This document shows, piece by piece, positions 37,157 to 46,839 of a DNA stretch of 64,000 nt. The position numbers and the translations under genes were made by a program. The notes under the pieces are model-generated. The model ran no database searches, was not told the origin of the DNA, and saw only the letters and a list, made by a program, of their open reading frames with translations. Positions within the stretch are counted from its first letter, which is position 1, and every line of letters starts with the position of its first letter. Source of the stretch: Patiria pectinifera (Eukaryota; Echinodermata; Asteroidea; Valvatida; Asterinidae); contig CM057134.1 in assembly GCA_029964075.1 (NCBI GenBank), positions 24,158,905 through 24,222,904 of the forward strand. The letters run 5' to 3'.

Positions 37157-37405
37157 ATGATGGCGAGACCCTGTTTTACCGTGATGGTGTTGGCGTTGGG
37201 GATTCTGTGCCTCATGACTACTACAGCTGCCGAGGGACCCTGGGTCGGACAGCGATGCTTTGACACTTATAGTCAATGCTCGGGATGGAGCTCGGGATGG
37301 ACCTATAGATCGTGCAACGACCACTGCCGGCACAGTGGGTATAACGGGGGAAGCTGTGTACCGTGCCCTTTTATCCTCCACAAATACCAGTGTCAGTGCT
37401 ATTAG
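37157..37405 (+). CDS. macin-family secreted antimicrobial peptide (hydramacin/theromacin-like)
   Basis: 82 residues. I start at the first of two adjacent ATGs (37157), which directly precedes a signal peptide (residues 1-25, hydrophobic core TVMVLALGILCLM, cleavage likely after TTTAA); the upstream in-frame ATG at 37037 would bury it. The mature part is about 57 residues with eight cysteines spaced C-x6-C-x11-C-x3-C-x9-C-x2-C-x8-C-x-C-Y. From memory, hydramacin-1 shares x6, x3, x9, x8 and x1, the CNDxC core and the terminal CY. Macins are secreted, disulfide-stabilised peptides that kill or aggregate bacteria. The net charge here is only weakly positive, unlike strongly cationic relatives. 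The coding region is a single exon; AATAAA lies at 37464-37469. Family assignment good; activity inferred. Confidence 0.82.
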   Translation: MMARPCFTVMVLALGILCLMTTTAAEGPWVGQRCFDTYSQCSGWSSGWTYRSCNDHCRHSGYNGGSCVPCPFILHKYQCQCY

Positions 37406-37500
37406 GCATGTAGAATGGCAACCATGTTAGGACAACCACAATGCATGTTTGCAAAGAGTACGAAATAAAAAGTATTACTTATTAAATATCAGCATTAATA
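37406..37500 (+). other. macin 3' UTR with poly(A) signal
   Basis: AATAAA at 37464-37469, 58 bases after the stop, with an AT-rich downstream stretch. Confidence 0.7.
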
Positions 37501-38712
37501 TCATTAATGTTAGCATAGAGTACATATTACCGGACACCAAGTTCTCCAACCTCAACCTTGCATAGTTTCCATGCCACCCATCGTTCAATTTCGATACAAG
37601 GGCTGGTTAACTCACGATTACTGAGCTCGTCATTATTGTCGTTGTTCTTAGGGCATACCATGAAATAAAATTTTAGAAATTCTATAAAAGTAGGCTTTTT
37701 GAAATCATGAGTGTAATGGTAATTCCGGGATATCACCATCCGAACTCACATCATCATCATAGAGAGGGCGGAATTCTAAGATGCAACTTCGGAATCTGAC
37801 CTTCAAGAATCAGCCCATAGAACCCACTCACAGCATCTTGCTCAATAATTAGAACTTTATATTGCTTAGTTGGGCTTCATATTATAATATTTACATAAAA
37901 CTCAGAACATGTAGTAATTAAGCATTGTGTGGCAAGAGCCTACAGTTAGTTTCACCTTATAATAGTGAAAAAGCATACTTATGTGTTACATTAAGTAGCC
38001 TGCTTCCCACCAGCAGAGTGACCTTGTGCACTTCCTGTGTGCATACAGAGACCCTGTGTACGTACAAGTACTACATAATCTTGCCACATAACAAAAGACA
38101 GCCATATTTAATATGTGACCATGTGATTTTAGAGTCAAGTGTTTTCATACTCAAAGCAATTTAGTTCTTCAAGTTTCATCAGTTTATTCACACTTTGTGG
38201 ACCTTGAAAGACCACATTTTGGTAAGAAGCATTTCCTTGATTTTATGAGTTACTTTTAATAAGTTTAGAGACAGAATTCACTGGATTTTCTGAGATTTTA
38301 CAGTTGATTATTCATTCAGCATGTTCAGCAAAAAACAGATTGAACTGCAAATAGTGTTTACATGTAGATTTGACAAATTAGACTGCACATTTTTGGACTC
38401 AACTTGCCATGTTTAATAGATTAGACTTTTCCATGTACACGTATTATAGTTTTCTTATTAGTGTTTTTCTGCTTTATTAAATTGCAGATTGTTATCTCAA
38501 TCTACTCATAGTACTATCAGCAATCACCAGCATGTTTGTCAAGTGGCTTCATTGTGTTTTGTGTGTGGTTCCTGGATTGATTGCGAATACCAGTCTCTTG
38601 GGAGTCCATTTCTCATAAGTTTGAGAACTAGTCCGAAACTCCTCTTGGCACAAGTGAGCCCCGAGGCAGCCACAAATTACATTGCACTGGTTTGAAATTG
38701 CCTCCGATAACT
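37501..38712. other. intergenic; 104-bp repeat copy 2 at 37995-38098
   Basis: The copy matches 30624-30727. The remainder is AT-rich with no exon that I recognise. Confidence 0.5.
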
Positions 38713-39015
38713 GACTGTGATATACGACACAATAGATTTCAAATTCGACAGAAACCGTTGAAGAAAAAAAAATAATTCAACAAAAACAAAAACTGCAGTG
38801 TGTAAGGGAACTCCCATACATTTTACCAACATCAATTTCTTCTAAAAGAGGGCGCGCTACCCAAATACTGGTCACCGAGACGTCTGTTATCGGACGCAAT
38901 TTAAACGTGGATCACGATCTGCCCAAATGAAGTCGGCATTAAGTGAACAAACATAAAACACACTTTGTGGAGACGATAACTCAAGAACAACACAGTGCAC
39001 TGAATTGAAATTCGT
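38713..39015 (+). repeat. dispersed host repeat, copy lacking the hAT insertion
   Basis: Corresponds to 31603-31702 joined to 32573-32780. It contains the unoccupied target GGGAACTCCCATACA (38801-38815). Its right edge abuts an SLC12 exon at 39016 without any splice signal. Confidence 0.78.
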
Positions 39016-39251
39016 TCCTCATGCAGCATCCAGGGTTTGGACAGCTCCTTGAACCTCCTTGGGCTTTTTGTTCAGATCCGGGATGACCTCCAAATCCGAG
39101 CAGTTGATGCGGAACTTGCTGAGCATGTTGGCCATGTTCATCTTTTCCCTGTTCATTTGCTCCTTCTTGCCCGTGGTGGCAAAGACGCACAGCTTGCATT
39201 TCTCCCAGTTGGATTTCATGGAGATGAGGTGAGGGATGAGTAGGGTCAAGC
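39016..39251 (-). pseudogene. SLC12 (NKCC/NCC-type) cotransporter, C-terminal exon, truncated
   Basis: Reading from 39251 downward after the acceptor TCACCCCAG, the exon begins with two bases finishing a Gly codon, then LTLLIPHLISMKSNWEKCKL and SKFRINCSDLEVIPDLNKKP. This matches the C-terminal cytoplasmic domain of NKCC/NCC proteins (GLTLLIPYLL, ... W..CKIRVF, ... LLSKFRI.F, ... D.N.KPK). After KKPKE the sense continues only in another frame (FKELSKPWMLHEE), a one-base frameshift. The exon then runs straight into a dispersed repeat at 39015 with no donor. The family are plasma-membrane Na-K-Cl or Na-Cl cotransporters. Homology is clear; the exon is not functional as it stands. Confidence 0.75.
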
Positions 39252-39344
39252 CTGGGGTGATGGAAGGTGGGGGGGGGGGGGGTTCACAAACAAAAATTAT
39301 ACAGAGCATTATTTCCCTTTGACATAAAGCATGTGTTTCCTTAG
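39252..39344 (-). other. intron fragment
   Basis: Contains a G run (39269-39281), which on the - strand gives the polypyrimidine tract before the exon acceptor. Confidence 0.6.
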
Positions 39345-39349
39345 ACATG

Positions 39350-39510
39350 TGTTATATCCAGGGTGTGTAAATGGGTTATAAATCCAGTACTGAGAGAGAG
39401 CAATTCAGATTCGAGGTAACACTTTATTCGTACGGTCGCTGTTCCAACATGGCGCAGCCCACACTTTTCTACTCCAGAGGGCGCTATGCAAATAGACTGT
39501 GAACACAACA
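39350..39510 (-). repeat. 3' LTR of the young Gypsy element
   Basis: 161 bp, TGTTATATCC to GAACACAACA on the + strand as written; identical to 43838-43998. Confidence 0.92.
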
Positions 39511-39746
39511 TTCTCCCCTCTCAAAAATGAGGAAACTGTATGAGTAATTACAGGAGCAATTAGCTTACATTTTGAAACCATACTTTGATCACTTTGCAAA
39601 GAATCAAAATATAACAATGAGGAATCAGAGACATTGGAATGTTTGGAATGTTCAACAGATCAAATTAGGAAAATCACAGTTCAATTACTTAAACACATAC
39701 ACTTGTGTGTTTTAACTGGCACATGGAATGAACAGAACTTCACAAT

Positions 39747-42530
39747 TTACATGTGGTAATCTTTAACCCAAGTAGGCTGTCTAATTTGTCTCTTAGGACG
39801 GTTCTGTGGTTTGGGTGTAGCTGGTTGTCTTGGAGTTGTAGGCATTTGGTTTGGCAGTTTATGAGTCATGGTAAGGTGTGTTGCATTCCATGTTCGGCCA
39901 TCTTCAAGCTGGTAAGTGGATGGACCCTTGGACTGTGTGATGCGTTGTGGAGGTCCATAACGATTGGAACCCTTATGCACATGTCTAGGATTCTTAACAC
40001 GTACATAGTCTCCTGTTTGGAAACGCGGATGTACTGCACCACGCTTCTGGTCTGTGTACCGCTTGTACTTTGTCTGAGTACTGCGAACGCGATCACGAAT
40101 ATCAGCTGGTTCTTCTTGGCTGATCTCTGTAGGTCGAATGTTCAGAGTAGTTGTCATTCGGCGACTGTGCAAGAGTTCTGCTGGCGATTTACCTGTAGTT
40201 GCATGAGCGGTGGATCTGTATGCTGTCAGTAACTCAAGCGTTGCAGTTTTCCAAGGTCGGTGTTCGCGAGTTGCGATTTGGAGAGTTTGTTTGAGAACGC
40301 GATTAAATCGCTCGACGAGTCCGTTTGCCTGCGGATGGTAAAGTGAAGTGCGGATGTGCTTAATTCCTCGCTGGATCAAATATGACTCGAACTCTGTGGA
40401 GACGAACTGGCTCCCATTGTCAGAAACCAACTCGTTAGGCAACCCTTCCCTCGCAAAAATAGAATCAAGCATGGAGCAGACGGAATGTGAAGTGGCATCA
40501 GCGGCAAACGCGACCTCCGGCCACTTACTGTAGTAGTCCATCAAGACGATTGCAAATCGGCAGTTTTGTGGGCCATGCTCAAAGGGACCACAAATGTCAA
40601 TGGCAATCTTTTGCCATGGATGAGCTGGAAGAGGTACTGGTTGCAATGGTGGAGTGCGAATGTATGCTGTCTTATCACTAACTTGACAAGCTGCGCAGTG
40701 ACGAACTTGGTGTTCTATCTGTTTGTCCATACCTGGCCACCAATAGCAGTCACGAAGTCGTTGCTTGGTGCGTACAATTCCCTGATGTCCTTGGTGCGCA
40801 ATGGTAATCAGGCTAGATTGAAGAGCAGTAGGTATGACAAAACGGTCACCTCGCATAATACAGTCATCAGCAACTGAAAGTTCATCCTGGAGAAGGAAGT
40901 AGGGTTGTAGTTCAGTTGTAATGTGCTGTTTAGCAGGCCAACCGGATGTGATGTATTCCGACACGGACTTAAGGATTGTATCTGTCCTTGTAGCACTTTG
41001 GAGTTCAGCTTTGGTGATAGCGGAAGCATCAACAAGGAGTGCTGAAATCCACTGGACGATGATTTCATCATCAGTATGTTCGGTTGCGTGCGCTGTAGTA
41101 GGCAGTGGCAGTCTAGATAGAGCGTCAGCCACTCTATTGTGCGCACCAGCACGAAATTCGACATTGTAGTTGAAATTCAGCAGACGAGCAGCCCACCTGG
41201 CGATCCGCATTGGTTTGTGGCCAGTGCCACGTGTGGACAGCAATGTAGTTAGAGCTTGATGATCAGTTCGAAGAGTAAACTGACGGCCCCATAAGTACTT
41301 GTACCATTTCTCACATGCCCACACGCATGCAAGTGCTTCCCGTTCGCTGACTGAATATTTGCGTTCTGTAGTTGTAAGAGAGCGAGAAGCGAACGCGATA
41401 GGAACTTCGTGATTGTCCTTAATCTGTGCGAGTACCGCACCGATGCCGTAAGCTGAAGCATCAGTAGATACGATGGTAGGAAGATCGGGGTCAAACAGCG
41501 CAAGTGCAGTAGCATTGGAAATGTGCTGTTTGAGTAGCTCGAAGCACGATTGAGCAGCCTCAGACCAAATGAACTGAGTGCCCTTGCGAAGGAGTGCGCG
41601 GAGTGGTTCAACCATGGTTGCGTAATTTGGCACAAATCTGGCGTAGTATGAGGCAAGTCCCATGAAGGATCGGAGTGTAGATGGATCGGTAGGTTTTGGA
41701 GCATTTAGTAGAGCCTCTACGTGTGTTGGATCTGGAGTAAGGCCTTCGGACGAAACAGTATGGCCCAAGAAGCGGAGGTTTGACAAATTGAAGTGGCATT
41801 TGTCATAGTTCAGCGTGACACCTAGTTCTGTAAGGCGGTTCAGCACTGCGGAGAGATTGGCATCATGGTCCTTTTGATCGCGACCGAAGATGACAATGTC
41901 GTCAAGGTAACATTGTACTCCAGCAAGACCACTTAGAGCACACGACATGAGTTTTTGGAAAGCCGACGGTGCAGATGCTAATCCAAAACAGACGCGCTTG
42001 AAGCGGAACAAACCAACATGTGTAATGAAGGCTGTGAGATCACGCGAATCTTCATGTAGTAGAAGTAGATGGCACGCGGAATTCATGTCAAGGAGCTGAA
42101 AACACTTGCTCCATGGAGTGCCCCTAGTAGTTCTTGAATGTTCGGAAGTGGATACTTATCAACAATGACCGCTTTGTTGACTTCGCGGAGATCCACACAA
42201 AGTCTCACCTTTCCGGATTTCTTGTATGCGACCACCAGTGGTGACACCCATTCACTGGCGTCGATATGCTCAATGATGTCTGCGTCTTCGAGACGTTTCA
42301 GTTCATTTGCCACTTCGTCGCGCATCGAGAATGGCAAATTTCGGAGTTTTTGCTGCATTGAGGGACGGATGGGCGATTTTGACTTTGTGTACGTAGTTTT
42401 TGCAAGTCCAACTTTCCCATTGAAGAGCTCGGGGTATTGTTTGCGCATGTCCATTGAAGTTTGGTCGGATGGAGTAGTTGCAGTCGGAGATGGAGGAGTT
42501 GACAATGGAGGTTTCGAAGTCGCTGCCATT
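39747..42530 (-). pseudogene. pol region (RT-RH-IN) of the young Gypsy element
   Basis: On the - strand: reverse transcriptase (WVSPLVVAYKKSGKVRLCVD near 42200-42260, CYLDDIVIFG near 41910), RNase H (STDASAYGIGAVLAQ near 41460, then LRTDHQALTTLL), integrase finger (HQGHQGIV near 40795, HCAACQ), and DDE contexts AIDICGPF, SDNGSQFVS (near 40420) and NGLVERFN (near 40315). A chromodomain is not evident at the end. Not fully intact. Confidence 0.9.
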
Positions 42531-42699
42531 CACGAGCATGACCTTACCACCTGTGATTGTAATATCCAGGCGTCGGATCAAGTCTAGTCCCATGATAGCG
42601 ATGCCAGACTGTACAACGAAAATGTGCGCAGGAACACAACGCTCAGGATTACTCGCAAGACGAACAGTGGTGTGGAATGTACCCAGTACTGTAATCGGT

Positions 42700-43790
42700 T
42701 CGTGCAGGTAAGTAGTGAGTTTAGCTGTTGAAGGTTGCAATGCCTCACGTGCGAAGAACTTTCCGAATGTGGATGCAGGAATTATTGACACGGCAGCGCC
42801 TGTATCAACAGTCATCGCGAGTTGCACGGATTGGCCAAGGAGCACGGAGCATTTGACACTATCAGCATGTGCAATGTGCTGAATGGTCAAGACGTTGGGG
42901 TCTTGATAGTCTGGATGAGGTGCAACGGGATTATCACTGGTGAAAACTCCCTGAACCTGATTGCGTGTAGATTGAAATCTCTGTCCAGACCGGCAAACAC
43001 GTGCGTAATGCCCCATTTTCCCACATTTAGAGCATGTTGCGTACTTGGCTTTGCAGTTTGGATTATTTGCTTTGTGTGATTGTTCACCACAGCGGTAGCA
43101 AATCTGTGACTGCAGCGGTGCTGGTCTCGATTGTTGCGGAGGGTGCTCTGTAGTGTTGCGATGCTTGCGTGGTTTGCGATTTTGCTGTCGGGGTTTTCGG
43201 TGTAACTGCATGTACATCTGCCTCTGGAGTATGGCTAGAATTCTCCCCGATGATCTTGGATTCACGCAATGCCGACTCGACTTGACGCGAAATTGTAATT
43301 GCATCAGTAAGTGTCAAATCTGGTTCAAGCAGTAGGCGCTCTCGAATCTGAGAAGAGTATGTGCGCTCAATAAATTGATCCCTGATCAGCTCATCTGTCA
43401 TGTTACCAAAGTTACACGATGATGCTAAGGCACGTAGCTCTCGGATGTAATCATCAACGGATTCCCCTGGCAACTGCGAACGTCTGCGAAATCTGTATCT
43501 TTCAGCAACCACGTTCAGTTTGGGTTTGAAATGTCTGTCAAGCACCCGGAGAGCAGAATCAAATTCATCTTCATTTTCCCCTGCATTCTCTTGTGGAAGC
43601 GTATGGAAAACACGCTGACCTTCAGTGCCAAGGCAGTGCAGTAACAAAGCACGTTTACGTAAGGCAGGATATGTATTTGCAGCTGATGCAACAGTGTAAG
43701 TTTCAAACATACCTCGCCACTGAGTCCAAGGAACGGGCGGAGTTCCCGGAGTTACGAGGAAGAATGGAGGCGGTGGAATCGATGCCATGG
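42700..43790 (-). pseudogene. gag and protease region of the young Gypsy element
   Basis: A Gag capsid-type domain (PWTQWRGMFETYTVASAANT, then RFRRRSQLPGESVDDYIREL) is followed by two CCHC knuckles (CYRCGEQSHKANNPNC and CSKCGKMGHYARVC, about 43100-42995) and the protease motif VDTGAAVSIIP (near 42810). Overlapping gag and pol frames are usual in the family. Confidence 0.85.
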
Positions 43791-43837
43791 CTTGTAAGAA
43801 ATCTCAGTATGATCTATCCTCCCTCGTCGCCAATTAA

Positions 43838-43998
43838 TGTTATATCCAGGGTGTGTAAATGGGTTATAAATCCAGTACTGAGAGAGAGCAATTCAGATTC
43901 GAGGTAACACTTTATTCGTACGGTCGCTGTTCCAACATGGCGCAGCCCACACTTTTCTACTCCAGAGGGCGCTATGCAAATAGACTGTGAACACAACA
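43838..43998 (-). repeat. 5' LTR of the young Gypsy element
   Basis: Identical to 39350-39510 by eye. Confidence 0.92.
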
Positions 43999-44003
43999 AC
44001 ATG

Positions 44004-44370
44004 CAGCCATCCAGAATAACCTGAGAGATCTCTGAAAGGCTCCATGAAATGAATTGGACACTGAAACATATATTAAAATAATAAGGCCAACCAAGAACAA
44101 AAAGTGTGGTGTTTTCTATTGCATACAAAAAACAACTGTGTGGAAGGGTAGGTAAAAATCTGTTTGGGGGGGGGTTTGACATTTCTATAGCCTAAAAACA
44201 TAGGGTGGCATGGTAGTCATTAAAATTTACTTTTTTTCTCTATTTTGCATGCATTAGTTAACATGTGAATCATTCTGCACTACTGACCAACTAACACAAA
44301 AATAAATATAAAGTTTATAGTTTTTACTATGGAGGGGGGGGGGTGTTTGAGCGCAAGGAGGAGATTCTAC
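44004..44370 (-). other. intron sequence of the SLC12 remnant
   Basis: AT-rich with G runs at 44165-44174 and 44333-44342. No exon recognised. Confidence 0.5.
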
Positions 44371-44516
44371 CTTCTCTTTGGGCGAGGTGACTTCTTCCTT
44401 GCTGATCTTCCGTAAAAACTTCTCCATGGTCTCCAGGCTGCTTCCTCATCCAGCATCCAGGGTTTGGAGAGCTCCTTGATGATTGTGTTGGTCTTGATCT
44501 TACCCAACCCACCAAT
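44371..44516 (-). pseudogene. SLC12 remnant, chimeric exon
   Basis: After acceptor CCGTCTAG the exon opens IGGLGKIKTNT, which continues ALMQ of the previous exon in phase 0 and matches AAGLGRMKPNTLV of NKCC/NCC. It then changes abruptly to KELSKPWMLDEE, a sequence shared (34 similar bases) with the end of the exon at 39016 and expected about 200 residues later in the protein. In the frame carrying the opening residues it meets TAG at 44367-44369. In another frame the distal half reads LETMEKFLRKISKEEVTSPK before a donor-like AAG/gtagaa at 44370. I infer a deletion or rearrangement fusing two distant coding parts. Confidence 0.6.
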
Positions 44517-45384
44517 CTAGACGGAAACCAATCAGGAAGGAAAATTTGAAAGCATTTGCTCTAAATAAATTGTGTCCAGCTAGGTCTTGGAAAAGACCAA
44601 AGTTAGCGCTGCAAAAAGCAAAAAACCTGGACAAATCGGGTTTAATCATCTTGTTATACATTTTGCAACTTTGACTTAATTTTTTAAAGACCTGCTTGCA
44701 TTTTACTCAAACTATTCATCAAAGTTCATTCCGCAAAGTCTTCTTCAAGTACTCAACTGTGAGTACACATTTCTGTACTCAAAATACTCATCGAAATATT
44801 CATTAAAATAATTCACCAGAGGTACACAAGACTTGTAAAAAGGTACTCAACTAATACAAAACCTCAGGATTCATTGAAAACAAATGAATCGACTCATAAA
44901 ATAGTACTCAGTAAAAAATAGTCTACTTGTCAAAAAAAAGTACTCAAATCACTTGACTTATCGCAGACTGCTTCACTCGTCAAGCAGACTGGACTTAAAA
45001 GACCGAAGTTATCAAACAGTGCCTCAATCCATTTAAAACTGGTGTTCCAGAGTCACTAACTTAACTCAACTAAACTCAACTAAAATAGATTCAAGTTTCA
45101 AACACAGGCAAAGTTCTTGTATTAATTTTCCATTGATTAGACGCTGGTGTCATTCTGAACGACTGCATCACTCAATCTTTGGACGACTTTCATGTGTAGT
45201 TGCTCCTCATTGTTTCAAACGTCAAACTTAATTCAACTCTTTGGAATAATTTAGTTCGGCACTTCTCTGAATGCTAGTCTGAAACGCATGTAGTTGTCAA
45301 AAGGTACACAACTCATCAAAATGCTCAAAACTTGAGCTATCCACGCATACTCAGGTCTGACCCTGATCCCCCTCATAAGCCTAC
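44517..45384 (-). other. intron of the SLC12 remnant
   Basis: No exon recognised. It contains many short words around GTACTCAA and ACTCAACTAAA. The donor side is GTAGGC at 45379-45384 on the - strand. Confidence 0.55.
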
Positions 45385-45519
45385 CTGCATGAGTGCCTGT
45401 GCCCCGGTTCTTAGCGTAGGGCTTGCTACCATGGCTGGGAATGCCTTGATCTTCTGAACATCCACCCATTTCTCGTGAAAGTCTGTCAGAAGCTGCATCA
45501 AATGTGTACTCTGTTCTCC
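45385..45519 (-). CDS. SLC12 (NKCC/NCC-type) cotransporter exon, cytoplasmic C-terminal domain
   Basis: Exactly 45 codons, phase 0 at both ends, between acceptor TTATACAG and donor CAG/gtaggc. It reads GEQSTHLMQLLTDFHEKWVD then VQKIKAFPAMVASPTLRTGA and QALMQ. NCC/NKCC proteins have, at this place, IG...L....WL...KIKAFY..V.AEDLR.GVQ.LMQ. This is the regulatory cytoplasmic domain just after the membrane core. The exon itself is intact, and it joins both neighbours in phase, but the locus as a whole looks disabled. Confidence 0.8.
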
Positions 45520-45599
45520 CTGTATAAAAGACGCGACAAAATGTTTCCCGTTAAAGCTTAGCATCTTTACTTTACTAAATCACCCAATCTCTATGACAT

Positions 45600-46138
45600 T
45601 TATGTTGATGCTACAAACAACTTGCAAATGTAGCAGATTACTTATGATCCGCAACGCTAGGTTCTGATCCAACTGCTTCACAAGGACAAACTTTTGTCAA
45701 ATCACAGACAACTTGCGACCGTAGCAGATTACTTACGGTCTGCACCGCTAAGTTATGATCATAATGCTTCACAAGGACATGCTTGTGTTAAATCACAGAC
45801 AAGTTGCAACTGAAGCAGATAACTTATGATCCGCACCGCTAGGTTCTGACCAAATGCTTCACAAGGACAAGCTTTTCTTGAATCACAGACAACTTGCAAC
45901 TCAAGCAGATTACTTACGATCAACACTGCTCTGCATACGAGAAGGGCTGTGCTCTTGGTGATATGGGAGACGAAGTAATCATAATGCTTCACAAGGACAA
46001 TCTAATGTCAAATCACAGACAAATTACAACTGTGGCAAATTACTTATGATCTGCACCTCTAGGTTCTGATCGTAATGATTCACAGGGACAAGCTTTCATC
46101 AAAGCACAGACAAATTGCGACTTTAGCCGATAACTTAC
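45600..46138 (-). repeat. intronic tandem repeat derived from an exon end plus its donor
   Basis: About five imperfect units of roughly 100 bp, each with GCTTCACAAGGACAAGCTTT, TCACAGACAACTTGCAAC and GCAGATTACTTACGATC. The last word corresponds to the splice donor side of the exon at 46139-46250, so the unit arose by duplicating that exon's end and adjoining intron. Confidence 0.7.
45918..45976 (-). pseudogene. partial duplicate of the SLC12 exon at 46139-46250
   Basis: 59 bases matching the 3' end of the neighbouring exon at about 55 positions (FVSHITKSTALLVCRAVLI) with its donor (gtaagt) intact, but without the 5' half and without an acceptor AG. It sits inside the tandem repeat. Confidence 0.75.
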
Positions 46139-46250
46139 GATCAGCACTGCTCTGCATATGAGAAGGCTTGTGCTCTTGGTGATATGGGAGACGAAGTGAA
46201 CCAGGGCAGGCCTGCATCCAGGGCGACCAGTCAATGCAATAATCTGTTGC
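46139..46250 (-). CDS. SLC12 (NKCC/NCC-type) cotransporter exon after the membrane core
   Basis: 112 bp: one base to finish a codon, then 37 codons, reading QQIIALTGRPGCRPALVHFV and SHITKSTSLLICRAVLI, ending ATC/gtaagt. NCC/NKCC proteins have [20 protein letters not shown] followed by TR(N)LSLMICGHVLIG, so this is the start of the C-terminal domain. It joins the exon at 45519 in phase 0. The acceptor CTTGTACAG (46251-46259) is supplied by the tail of a SINE that abuts the exon. The preceding membrane-segment exons expected between here and 51166 are not found. Confidence 0.78.
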
Positions 46251-46368
46251 CTGTACAAGGAAATACACGTACAACAATCCACAAATTGAAAGGAAGAGGG
46301 AATAGAACCTTGGACCTCCGGATTGCCGTTCCAGTGCTCTACGAACTGAGCTTGACCAAGCTCCATCG
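46251..46368 (-). mobile_element. tRNA-derived SINE abutting an SLC12 exon
   Basis: On the - strand AGCTCAGTTCGTAGAGCAC (A box, 46334-46352) and GGTTCTATTCCC (B box, 46298-46309), then CTCTTCCTTTCAATTTGTGG and a short tail ending at the acceptor of the SLC12 exon. Confidence 0.72.
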
Positions 46369-46384
46369 TGTTTAGTCTCCCACT

Positions 46385-46839
46385 TTGTCAATGTCTATGT
46401 TAAGAATAGCCATTGGTCAGAGTTGTAATGACTCGAGTCAACTCGAGTCACAATTTTATGAAAAATTTATGTTCACGTTACTTTGCGAATACTTGTTAAG
46501 AATAGCCATTGGTCAGAGTTGTACATGTAATGACTCGAGTCACAATTTTATGCAAAATTTATGTTCACGTTACTTTGCGAAGACAGTAAGGTACAGCCGC
46601 CGCTTGTAGCACTTGTACAAACATACAATGTGTCACAGACTCCCGCCTTGTGGTTCTGGAATGCACAAAATAATATTCAGGAACCGGACTTTAAATGCAT
46701 TTTCCAATCCGTGGTTTCATCATTGGCTTTGGGTGATTTCTTATTAAGCTATAGGATTTGAACGCCGTCTAAATGTATACCCTCCTTTTAAAAATTAAAT
46801 AGATACTTGCCCACTTTTAAATATTCAGGAACAGTTCTG
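46385..46839. repeat. dispersed repeat shared with 52415-52790
   Basis: The block from GTCAGAGTTGTAATGACTCG through ATGTTCACGTTACTTTGCGA and CTTGTGGTTCTGGAA is present twice here (from 46417 and 46509) and once near 52415, where a 181-bp MITE interrupts it. No coding potential. Confidence 0.65.

Larger units (their letters stand above)
39350..43998 (-). mobile_element. Ty3/Gypsy LTR retrotransposon, very young copy
   Basis: A 4,649-bp element on the - strand with two 161-bp LTRs (TGTTATATCC...GAACACAACA) that I read as identical. It is flanked by the 5-bp target duplication ACATG (39345-39349 and 43999-44003). Next to the 5' LTR a primer-binding-site-like TTGGCGACGAGGGAGGA lies at about 43819-43835; a polypurine tract GAGAGGGGAGAA adjoins the 3' LTR (39511-39522). 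Structure is whole end to end; the coding part appears to have about two or three breaks, some of which may be the frame changes this family uses between gag and pol. No envelope gene. The domain set resembles the Mag/SURL-type lineage, but I hold that loosely. Confidence 0.93.
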
